Below are positions 6,789 to 12,450 of a DNA stretch of 12,450 bases, piece after piece. The notes under the pieces are model-generated. The model ran no database searches. It had not been told where the DNA came from and was given only the letters and a program-made list of their open reading frames with translations. How positions within the stretch are numbered: position 1 is the first letter of the stretch; every line of letters starts with the position of its first letter. The stretch comes from an uncultured Lachnospiraceae bacterium. GTDB lineage: Bacteria > Bacillota > Clostridia > Lachnospirales > Lachnospiraceae. The stretch covers positions 1 through 12,450 of the forward strand of contig CAMWWJ010000068.1 in assembly GCA_947177925.1 (NCBI GenBank), given 5' to 3'. Made by a program: the position numbers and the translations under genes.

Positions 6789-6830
6789 ATACATTATAAG
6801 TGAAAGCGGTTGGCAGGAGGAGAAGACAAC

Positions 6831-8018
6831 ATGAAAAAGATGCTCATGCTTGGAGGAAGCCATGCAGAAATCCCAATGATAAAAGCAGCGCAGAAAATGG
6901 GATATTATGTGATTACGACAGGTAATCAGACAGAGGGAATGGGGCATAAATATGCAGATGAATATATTTGTTGTGATTTTAGCGATAAAGAAGCAATTCT
7001 TGCATTGGCTAAAAGAGAGCAGGTAGAGGCTGTCTGCTCTGGCTGTAATGATTTTGCATATCTGTCGGCGGCATATGCTTGTGAAAAGCTGGGACTTAAT
7101 GGGCATGATTCGTATGAGACTGCTCGCTCTATTCATCATAAAGATCAGTATAGGGCATTGGCAAAAAAACTGGATATTCTGTCGCCAAAAGCGCAAAAAT
7201 GCCAGACTTTGGAGGAAGTGAAGGAAGCCTGTATGAAAATGCGATTCCCCATTATTGTAAAGCCTGTTGATTTAACTGGCGGCAAGGGTATGAGGCGTTG
7301 TAATGACGAAGTGCAAGCAGAGGAAGCATTTTTACAGGCAATGGAGGCGACAAGAGAAAGTCATATCATTATAGAAGAGTTTATAACTGGAACCAACCAT
7401 GGATTTTCAGCATATTTACAAGGCGGCAAGATAACCTTCTATTTTGTGGATAACGAGCAGTACTATCATAATCCGTATCTTGTTTCTGGAGCCAGTGCAC
7501 CAGGAGACGTGCCGAATCAGGCAATAGATCAGTTATGCAGCGACAGTGAAAAGTTGGCAGGGGCCCTTAAGCTGGTGGACGGAATTTTACATATCCAATT
7601 TATTTTAAGAGAAGAGAATGTCCCCGTTATTATAGAAGTATGCAGAAGGGCACCAGGGGACTTGTATATCCGTTTGGTGGAGATTTCCTGTGGTCTGGAT
7701 TATCCTGCATATATTGTGGCAGCTGAAGCCGGGATAAAGCAGCCTGTGCCAAAAGTCAGGCAAATGGATGGCTTTTATGTGAGACATTGCATTATGGCAG
7801 ATGAAACAGGAAGCGTGGAGGGAATACAGATTGCAGATGAGGTAAAGCCTTATATTATAGAACAACTTCTTTGGGGACAAAAAGGGGATAAGATTGAAGA
7901 TATTATGAAATATAAGGCAGGGATTGTTTTTTTATATTTTAAAGCTGAAAAGGAATATCGCAGTTGCATAAAAAGGCTTACAGAACTGATAAAAGTCCAC
8001 ATACAAAAAAATGAATAA
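6831..8018 (+). CDS. ATP-grasp ligase, substrate unknown
   Basis: A 395-residue ATP-grasp enzyme. This fold activates a carboxylate as an acyl phosphate using ATP and joins it to an amine or other nucleophile. The N-terminal pre-ATP-grasp Rossmann-like part begins MLMLGGSHAEIPMIKAA. The ATP-binding part shows FPIIVKPVDLTGGKGM with Lys144 and a Gly-rich loop at 150-153, then IIEEF, and the metal-binding end IIEVCRRAPGD (Glu269). The overall pattern is that of carbamoyl-phosphate-synthase-like or PurK/PurT-like ligases, but nothing identifies the substrates. AGGAGGAG at 6815-6822 sets the ATG at 6831; a TTG start at 6810 would precede that site and is rejected. It is the first gene of the operon, 13 nt before the oxidoreductase gene. 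With sugar-nucleotide genes downstream, ligation of an amino acid or other acid to an amino sugar is a plausible role, but this is inference. Confidence 0.85.
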   Translation: MKKMLMLGGSHAEIPMIKAAQKMGYYVITTGNQTEGMGHKYADEYICCDFSDKEAILALAKREQVEAVCSGCNDFAYLSAAYACEKLGLNGHDSYETARSIHHKDQYRALAKKLDILSPKAQKCQTLEEVKEACMKMRFPIIVKPVDLTGGKGMRRCNDEVQAEEAFLQAMEATRESHIIIEEFITGTNHGFSAYLQGGKITFYFVDNEQYYHNPYLVSGASAPGDVPNQAIDQLCSDSEKLAGALKLVDGILHIQFILREENVPVIIEVCRRAPGDLYIRLVEISCGLDYPAYIVAAEAGIKQPVPKVRQMDGFYVRHCIMADETGSVEGIQIADEVKPYIIEQLLWGQKGDKIEDIMKYKAGIVFLYFKAEKEYRSCIKRLTELIKVHIQKNE

Positions 8019-8031
8019 AGGAGGGGAAGGG

Positions 8032-9147
8032 ATGTATCGTATTGGGTTTATTGGAGGGGGAGTGAATTCGGCAATTGGGAGAAGTCATGTAATTGCCTCC
8101 CAGATGGATGGAAAATTTAAACTGGAGGCAGGTGCCTTTAGCCGAAATTCGGAAACCAACCGAAAAACAGGACTGGAATTTCAGGTAGATGAGAAAAGGG
8201 TTTATGAGGATTACCGCCAAATGATTCAAAAGGAAAAGGGGAGGCTGGATGTCATAGCAATCCTGACACCTACTGATACACATGAAGAGATGGTGGAGGA
8301 GTGCTTAAAGGCAGGCTTTCCAGTAATTTGTGAAAAGTCTCTGTGCACTTCTTATGATTCAGCCTGCAGGATAAAAAGCTGCCTGAAAGAAACAAAGGGA
8401 TTTTTATGTGTAACCTACAATTATACTGGATACCCTATGGTCCGGGTGTTAAGAGAAAAGATTATTTCCGGAGAACTTGGGAAGGTTACGAATATTATTG
8501 TAGAAATGCCTCAGGAGGGATTTACCAGATATACATTGGAGCATAAGGAGCCAAAACCCCAGAGCTGGCGCATGACAGATTATGAAATTCCGACGATTTC
8601 TTTGGATTTGGGAACACACTTACATAATATGATAGCATTTTTAACGGGGGAGCATCCAAAAGAAATTGTGGCAAGGGAAAGCAGTTTTGGATTTTTTCCA
8701 CAGGTAATTGATGATGTGTTGTGCATGATTAATTATACGGATGACATTGCAGCGCAGATGTGGTTTAGCAAGGCTGCCCTTGGCAACAGGAACGGATTAA
8801 AAATCCGGGTATTTGGAACACAGGCGAGCGGAGAGTGGTTTCAGGCAGAACCGGAGACTTTGAAGCTTTGTGATAAAAACGGACAGAGTTTTCTCTTAGA
8901 CAGAAGCAATGACAAGACAGAAGGAGAGCAGGCACGCTATAACCGCTTTAAAGTTGGACATCCAAGCGGATTTATTGAGGCATATGCCAACTATTACTGG
9001 GATATTTCGGATGCTTTGACGGATTATCTTTCAAAGGGCGAAGAAGCGTCCCATTATCTGATGAACATAGACACATCTATTGAGGGGCTGAAGCTCTTTG
9101 AGGCAGCACACCGGTCTGCAGGTTGCCACCAATGGATAAAGCTTTAA
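8032..9147 (+). CDS. Gfo/Idh/MocA-family NAD(P)-dependent oxidoreductase
   Basis: A 371-residue oxidoreductase of the family that oxidises or reduces hydroxyl/keto groups of sugars, inositols and sugar nucleotides. The N-terminal Rossmann fold begins YRIGFIGGGVNSAIGRSH, with the Gly-rich dinucleotide loop at residues 8-10. The conserved strand carrying the family's Glu-Lys pair reads ICEKSL (Glu101, Lys102), with Ser in place of the usual Pro. DLGTHLHNM (Asp192, His196) is the family's active-site segment in the C-terminal domain. AAAGGAGG at 8017-8024 with 7 nt spacing places the start at 8032; the ATG at 8011 lies ahead of that site and is not used. It is the second gene of the operon, 23 nt before the glycosyltransferase. 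It probably acts on a sugar or sugar nucleotide of the same pathway, but the substrate cannot be read from sequence. Confidence 0.9.
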   Translation: MYRIGFIGGGVNSAIGRSHVIASQMDGKFKLEAGAFSRNSETNRKTGLEFQVDEKRVYEDYRQMIQKEKGRLDVIAILTPTDTHEEMVEECLKAGFPVICEKSLCTSYDSACRIKSCLKETKGFLCVTYNYTGYPMVRVLREKIISGELGKVTNIIVEMPQEGFTRYTLEHKEPKPQSWRMTDYEIPTISLDLGTHLHNMIAFLTGEHPKEIVARESSFGFFPQVIDDVLCMINYTDDIAAQMWFSKAALGNRNGLKIRVFGTQASGEWFQAEPETLKLCDKNGQSFLLDRSNDKTEGEQARYNRFKVGHPSGFIEAYANYYWDISDALTDYLSKGEEASHYLMNIDTSIEGLKLFEAAHRSAGCHQWIKL

Positions 9148-9170
9148 AATAGAAAAGGGGGAAACGACGG

Positions 9171-10151
9171 ATGGATTTATACAAAGGAATGATTAGCTTT
9201 GTAATTCCATGCTATTGCTCTGAGAAGACAATTGAAGCGGTTGTAGAGGAAGTTATAGAAAAGGTAGGGGAACAGTCTGAATATAGTTATGAAATTGTAT
9301 TGGTAAATGATTGTTCAAAGGATAAAACCATGGAAGTGATAAGAAAACTTGCTGTGGGGAATCATCGGATTGCCGCAGTTGACTTTTCCAGAAATTTTGG
9401 GCAGCATTCCGCCTTGATGGCAGGTTTTCAAAAGGTTCGGGGGGAATACGTAGTGTGTCTGGATGATGATGGACAGATGCCTATAGAATCTGTATTTGAT
9501 TTAATAAAGGAATTGGAAAAAGGTGCGGATGTAGTCTTTGGACGTTATGAGGAGGTAAAACAAAAGTGGGCAAGAAATTTGGGGAGTAAAGTAAATGTCT
9601 GGATGACGGAGCTTTTGTTAGAGAAGCCGAAGCAATTGTTTATGTCCAGCTTTTGGGCAGGGAAACGTTTTGTAATAGATGAAGTATTGCGGTATGATGC
9701 AGCATATCCTTATATAGGAGGGTTGCTTTTGAGGATTACCCGGAATATGGTAAGCATTCCGGTTAAGCAGAGAAGTCGGATGGCAGGAAACTCCGGATAT
9801 ACTTTTTTTAAGCTGTTAAATTTATGGATGAACGGATTTACGGCATTTTCGGTAAAGCCGTTACGTTTTGCAACTCTTTGCGGCGGAATAAGTGCAGCAG
9901 TGGGATTTGTTTATGGCATTGTAATGGTTATCAGAAAGTTTTTGAATCCGGATATTTTATTAGGATATGCCTCTATGATAACGGCTATTTTATTTATAGG
10001 AGGCATGATTATGTTTCTTTTAGGGCTTTTAGGGGAATATATTGGGCGTATTTATATTTGTCTGAATAAAGCACCTCAATATGTAATAAGGGAAGTGGTA
10101 GATTACAGAGAAAAAGGAGAGGAAGAAGGAAAGAATGAAAAACAGGCTTAA
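9171..10151 (+). CDS. Polyprenyl-phosphate glycosyltransferase, GT2 family (DPM1/ArnC/GtrB type)
   Basis: A 326-residue membrane glycosyltransferase predicted to move a sugar from a nucleotide donor to undecaprenyl phosphate on the cytoplasmic face. The GT-A domain shows ISFVIPCY (residues 8-15), LVNDCSKDKT (Asp47), FSRNFGQHSALMAGF (72-86) and LDDDGQMP (Asp98-Asp100, Gln102), the nucleotide and metal motifs of this subfamily. Two C-terminal transmembrane helices follow, ending in the characteristic LLGEYIGRIYI and PQYVIREV. This architecture is that of ArnC, GtrB and YfdH rather than a soluble GT2. The donor is unknown; given the wecE-type gene in the operon, a dTDP-4-amino-6-deoxy sugar or its derivative is a reasonable guess. 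The start at 9171 follows AAAGGGGG at 9154-9161. Its 3' end overlaps the next gene by 17 nt. Confidence 0.9.
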   Translation: MDLYKGMISFVIPCYCSEKTIEAVVEEVIEKVGEQSEYSYEIVLVNDCSKDKTMEVIRKLAVGNHRIAAVDFSRNFGQHSALMAGFQKVRGEYVVCLDDDGQMPIESVFDLIKELEKGADVVFGRYEEVKQKWARNLGSKVNVWMTELLLEKPKQLFMSSFWAGKRFVIDEVLRYDAAYPYIGGLLLRITRNMVSIPVKQRSRMAGNSGYTFFKLLNLWMNGFTAFSVKPLRFATLCGGISAAVGFVYGIVMVIRKFLNPDILLGYASMITAILFIGGMIMFLLGLLGEYIGRIYICLNKAPQYVIREVVDYREKGEEEGKNEKQA

Positions 10152-11262
10152 TATAAGACAAGAGGATTTTCGAATTCAGAAAATACAGGAAATAGAACGG
10201 GAAATGAAAAGAAACCCGCAAAGTATGCTTTATATATGGGGATGTGCCCAGACAGCCGCCATGATAACGGAGTTTTGCAAAAGGAACAGCAAGGTATCTA
10301 TACAGGGATATATTGTGGATGATGCTTATTATAAAGAGAATGAGTTTTATAAAAAGCAAGTGTACAAAGCTTCAGAGTGGCGAACGCTGGCAAAACCCGG
10401 AGATTATGTCATTATGGGCTTTACAGGGCAGGATAGGGCGAAAAGAGTAATGCAGGAGCTTCCAGAAGGAATCATAGGTATTTACTTTTATTTTCCTTAT
10501 AGCGCAAATGTGGATGGTACATATATGACTTATCAGTTCTATTCCGAAAATGAAAATAGATTTTTGAAAGTGTATAATATGCTTGAGGACGATATATCAA
10601 GAGACACTATGGAAGCATTTATAAATGGATGTATTACCGGAGATATGAAGGCATTAGAGGCACTAAGGTGTGAGGGACAATACTTCAATGAATTAACACG
10701 AAACTGTAAGACGGGCTGCTTTATAGACTGCGGGGCATATATTGGAGATACCATAGAAACAGCGATGCAATTTTATAAGGATAAGATTCAAAAAATTGTA
10801 GCCTTTGAACCAGACGCCGATAATGTCATCCAATTGAACAAAAGAGTATCAGAATGTGGTATGACGGGAGACAAGCTTTGGCTTGTCACAAAGGGCACAT
10901 GGTCCAAGGCAACAGTGTTCCATTTCTCTTCTTCAAATTCCAGTTCCAGTATCAGCGAAGATGGCGATATGGAGATTCAGGTTGATTCCATTGATCATGT
11001 TCTGGAAAAAACAGAGGAACCGGTAAGCTATATAAAGATGGATGTGGAGGGAAGCGAGAAAGAAACACTGCTTGGTGCGGCATATACGATTGAAAAGAAT
11101 CGGCCTATTCTTGCAATTTGCGTTTATCATAAGGCAGAGGATTTATTTGTTCTTTCCGAAATTGTAAAAGAACTGATAAAAGAAAATAGTTATCAATTTT
11201 ACTTAAGATATCATGGACCGGACTTAAGGGAGCTGGTTTTCTATGCGCTTCCTGATGAATGA
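10135..11262 (+). CDS. FkbM-family methyltransferase with N-terminal Rossmann-like domain
   Basis: A 375-residue two-domain protein. Residues of about 30-110 (LYIWGCAQTAAMITEF, then YIVDD) look like the small nucleotide- or sugar-binding Rossmann domain seen at the start of PglD-like and some FkbM proteins. From about residue 195 the FkbM domain begins: FIDCGAYIGDT (196-206) is the SAM-binding motif I, AFEPDADN binds the SAM ribose, and IKMDVEGSEKETL is the family's hallmark segment. Between them lies a Ser-rich stretch (SSSNSSSS) inside the domain. FkbM enzymes O-methylate polyketides and glycans, and those in surface-polysaccharide loci usually methylate sugars. The ATG at 10135 lies inside the end of the glycosyltransferase gene and follows purine-rich sites (AGGAGAGGAAG). 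Its product may methylate the sugar made by this operon or a residue of the acceptor glycan; the substrate is unknown. Confidence 0.85.
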   Translation: MKNRLNIRQEDFRIQKIQEIEREMKRNPQSMLYIWGCAQTAAMITEFCKRNSKVSIQGYIVDDAYYKENEFYKKQVYKASEWRTLAKPGDYVIMGFTGQDRAKRVMQELPEGIIGIYFYFPYSANVDGTYMTYQFYSENENRFLKVYNMLEDDISRDTMEAFINGCITGDMKALEALRCEGQYFNELTRNCKTGCFIDCGAYIGDTIETAMQFYKDKIQKIVAFEPDADNVIQLNKRVSECGMTGDKLWLVTKGTWSKATVFHFSSSNSSSSISEDGDMEIQVDSIDHVLEKTEEPVSYIKMDVEGSEKETLLGAAYTIEKNRPILAICVYHKAEDLFVLSEIVKELIKENSYQFYLRYHGPDLRELVFYALPDE

Positions 11263-11277
11263 AAGGATATAAGAGAT

Positions 11278-11631
11278 ATGAAGAAAAGGTACTTTATACT
11301 ACACCTCATATTGATGTTTTATGCCATAGGGGGGATTTTTAGTAAAAAAGCTGCCATGTTCCCTTTTCTCTCCTTGGAATACCTTGGAAATTATATGATT
11401 GTACTGGCTATTTTAGCGGTGTATGCATTTTTCTGGCAGAAGATGTTAAAGAAGTTTCCGTTAACTGCTGCTATGGCAAATAAATCAGTTACTGTAATAT
11501 GGGGGATTATTTTTGGATCTTTATTTTTTGATGAAAAAATAAGTATATGGAATGTGATAGGCGCAGGAATTATTATTTTGGGAATATGCTTTGTAGCTGC
11601 GTCAGATAAGGAGCAGGAAATATGTACATAG
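11278..11631 (+). CDS. Small SMR/EamA-type membrane protein, ArnE/ArnF-like (first of a pair)
   Basis: A 117-residue protein made almost entirely of four hydrophobic helices (about residues 7-24, 37-54, 66-84 and 90-108) with a short charged tail, the size and topology of SMR/EamA half-transporters. MFYAIGGIFSKKAA in helix 1, the WQKMLKKFPLTAAMANKSVTV connector and EKISIWNVIGAGIIILGI at the end are typical of the EamA-type proteins found next to polyprenyl glycosyltransferases. The helix-1 Glu essential in drug-exporting SMR proteins is absent, which argues against a multidrug pump. In the Arn system ArnE and ArnF together flip undecaprenyl-phosphate-aminoarabinose. The overlapping second gene suggests a comparable heterodimer here (inference). 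AAGGA at 11263-11267 precedes the ATG by 10 nt. Confidence 0.85.
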   Translation: MKKRYFILHLILMFYAIGGIFSKKAAMFPFLSLEYLGNYMIVLAILAVYAFFWQKMLKKFPLTAAMANKSVTVIWGIIFGSLFFDEKISIWNVIGAGIIILGICFVAASDKEQEICT

Positions 11632-11951
11632 GGATTTTTCTGCTTTCTGTTTTTATAGCTTCCATCTCGCAGGTATTGTTAAAGAAAAGTGCCATGAAGC
11701 AGTATGATTACAAATTTGGGGATTATTTGAATCCTTATGTAATCTGTGGATATGGTCTGCTTTTTCTATCTATGTTTTTGACGATTCTTGCTTATCGGGG
11801 AGTGGATTTAAAAACGGGGCCGGTAATAGAAGCTACGAGCTATGTTTATGTAGCAGTATTAAGCGCAGTCTTTTTAAAAGAAAAAGTGACGAACAAAAAG
11901 AAAATGGGATTATTGATAATTGTTCTTGGGGTTCTGGTATCAAATTTGTGA
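11622..11951 (+). CDS. Small SMR/EamA-type membrane protein, ArnE/ArnF-like (second of a pair)
   Basis: A 109-residue protein with four predicted helices. IASISQVLLKKSAMKQYDY in and after helix 1 and LAYRGVDLKTGPVIEATSYVYV through helices 2-3 are typical of the partner subunit in these pairs, and EKVTNKKKMGLLIIVLGVLV forms the final helix. It overlaps the first SMR gene by 10 nt, with AAGGAG at 11608-11613, a tight coupling expected for subunits made in equal amounts. By analogy with ArnE/ArnF the pair should move a lipid-linked sugar from the inner to the outer leaflet. Transport of a different small molecule cannot be excluded from sequence. Confidence 0.85.
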   Translation: MYIGIFLLSVFIASISQVLLKKSAMKQYDYKFGDYLNPYVICGYGLLFLSMFLTILAYRGVDLKTGPVIEATSYVYVAVLSAVFLKEKVTNKKKMGLLIIVLGVLVSNL

Positions 11952-11962
11952 AAGGATAAAAT

Positions 11963-12450
11963 ATGATAGGGTTTAATGTGGCGCCTTTTGTGGGCAGAGA
12001 ATTAGAATATATGAAACAGGCTGTTGATTATCATAAAATATGCGGAGACGGAGAATTTACAAAAAGGTGTAGTGAATGGATTGAGAAAACCACCGATACC
12101 AGTAAGGCATTGCTTACTACCTCCTGTACCCATGCCATAGAAATGGCGGCATTGCTTTGCGACATTCGGCCGGAAGATGAGGTCATTATGCCTTCCTATA
12201 CCTTTGTTTCCACGGCTGATGCCTTTGTGTTGCGAGGGGCAAAAGTCGTTTTTGTGGATATCAGGCCGGATACGATGAATATAAATGAAAAGCTGATCGA
12301 AGCGGCAATTACAGAAAAAACAAAAGCTATCGTTCCGGTTCACTATGCAGGCGTTTCCTGTGAAATGGATGAAATATTGGAGCTGGCAAGATTACATAAT
12401 CTTTATGTGGTAGAGGATTCGGCACAGGGAATTATGTCAACCTATAAAGG
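11963..12450 (+). CDS. wecE: dTDP-4-amino-4,6-dideoxygalactose transaminase, WecE/RffA-like (partial, 3' end beyond window)
   Basis: The open frame from the ATG at 11963 runs without a stop to the window edge (162 codons of about 376 in E. coli WecE). WecE is a PLP enzyme that transfers an amino group from glutamate to dTDP-4-keto-6-deoxyglucose, giving dTDP-4-amino-4,6-dideoxy-D-galactose (dTDP-Fuc4N). The visible part follows the E. coli protein closely as I remember it: CGDGEFTKRCSEW, SCTHAIEMAALL, the near-identical PSYTFVSTADAFVLRGAK, RPDTMNI, AGVSCEMD and VVEDSAQG. Asp152 and Gln155 in EDSAQG are the PLP-ring contacts of the DegT/DnrJ/EryC1 fold; the lysine that forms the Schiff base lies downstream, outside the window. 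AAGGA at 11952-11956 with 6 nt spacing sets the start, 11 nt after the SMR gene. Another DegT-family specificity is possible, but this level of motif match favours WecE. Confidence 0.92.
   Translation, partial: MIGFNVAPFVGRELEYMKQAVDYHKICGDGEFTKRCSEWIEKTTDTSKALLTTSCTHAIEMAALLCDIRPEDEVIMPSYTFVSTADAFVLRGAKVVFVDIRPDTMNINEKLIEAAITEKTKAIVPVHYAGVSCEMDEILELARLHNLYVVEDSAQGIMSTYK

Noticed and set aside
6707..6830. CIRCE operator or the start of hrcA after hemW
   Set aside because: No TTAGCACTC-N9-GAGTGCTAA-like inverted repeat and no HrcA-like frame in this gap.
6756..7196. Open frame of 146 codons on the minus strand over the ATP-grasp gene start
   Set aside because: Antisense to the conserved N-terminus of the ligase; hydrophobic composition is expected from the complementary strand of such codons.
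10009..10359. Open frame of 116 codons on the minus strand across the GT2/FkbM overlap
   Set aside because: Antisense to two well-supported genes and without recognisable motifs.
1..12450. CRISPR arrays, tRNA/rRNA genes, insertion sequences, phage genes
   Set aside because: No regularly spaced repeats, cloverleaf or rRNA-like stretches, transposase motifs or terminal inverted repeats were seen on reading.

Overview
The window looks like a chromosomal segment of an endospore-forming Firmicute of the class Clostridia, probably Lachnospiraceae or a close relative. It carries two sporulation genes (gpr and spoIIP) next to the housekeeping genes rpsT, lepA and hemW, a neighbourhood well known from Bacillus and Clostridia. 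Strong AGGAGG-type ribosome binding sites and a perfect sigma-A promoter (TTGACA, 17 bp, TATAAT) before rpsT fit this. The placement at family level is an impression from protein style, not a search result.

Layout: (1) Bases 1-66 are the Gly/His-rich C-terminus of an upstream gene. Its stop codon runs into the ribosome binding site of a small membrane-anchored zinc-ribbon protein (79-561). (2) gpr, the germination protease, lies on the minus strand (592-1491) and converges on the zinc-ribbon gene. (3) Divergent from gpr is rpsT (ribosomal protein S20) with its own promoter, a leader of about 90 nt, a TTG start and a very clear intrinsic terminator at 2027-2060. (4) spoIIP, lepA and hemW follow on the plus strand. 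spoIIP must have its own promoter beyond the rpsT terminator, lepA has an extended -10 promoter candidate, and hemW overlaps or abuts lepA. (5) In Bacillus and many Clostridia hemW is followed by hrcA-grpE-dnaK-dnaJ. Here a different seven-gene run starts at 6831 behind a new promoter candidate and continues past the window edge.

The seven genes are tightly packed (gaps of 23 nt or less, two overlaps) and read as one operon: an ATP-grasp ligase, a Gfo/Idh/MocA-type NAD(P)-dependent oxidoreductase, a polyprenyl-phosphate glycosyltransferase of the DPM1/ArnC/GtrB type with two C-terminal membrane helices, an FkbM-family methyltransferase with an extra N-terminal Rossmann-like domain, a pair of small four-helix SMR/EamA membrane proteins resembling ArnE/ArnF, and the first 162 codons of a WecE/RffA-type dTDP-4-amino-4,6-dideoxygalactose transaminase.

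The part list suggests a working model (inference). WecE makes a dTDP-4-amino-6-deoxy sugar, and the ATP-grasp enzyme, oxidoreductase and methyltransferase tailor the sugar or its substituent. The GT2 enzyme loads it on undecaprenyl phosphate, and the SMR pair flips the lipid-linked sugar outward to decorate a cell-wall or surface polymer. This parallels the Gram-negative Arn logic but uses a different sugar and extra tailoring enzymes. It is the most interesting part of the window. The final transferase and the acceptor are not visible here.
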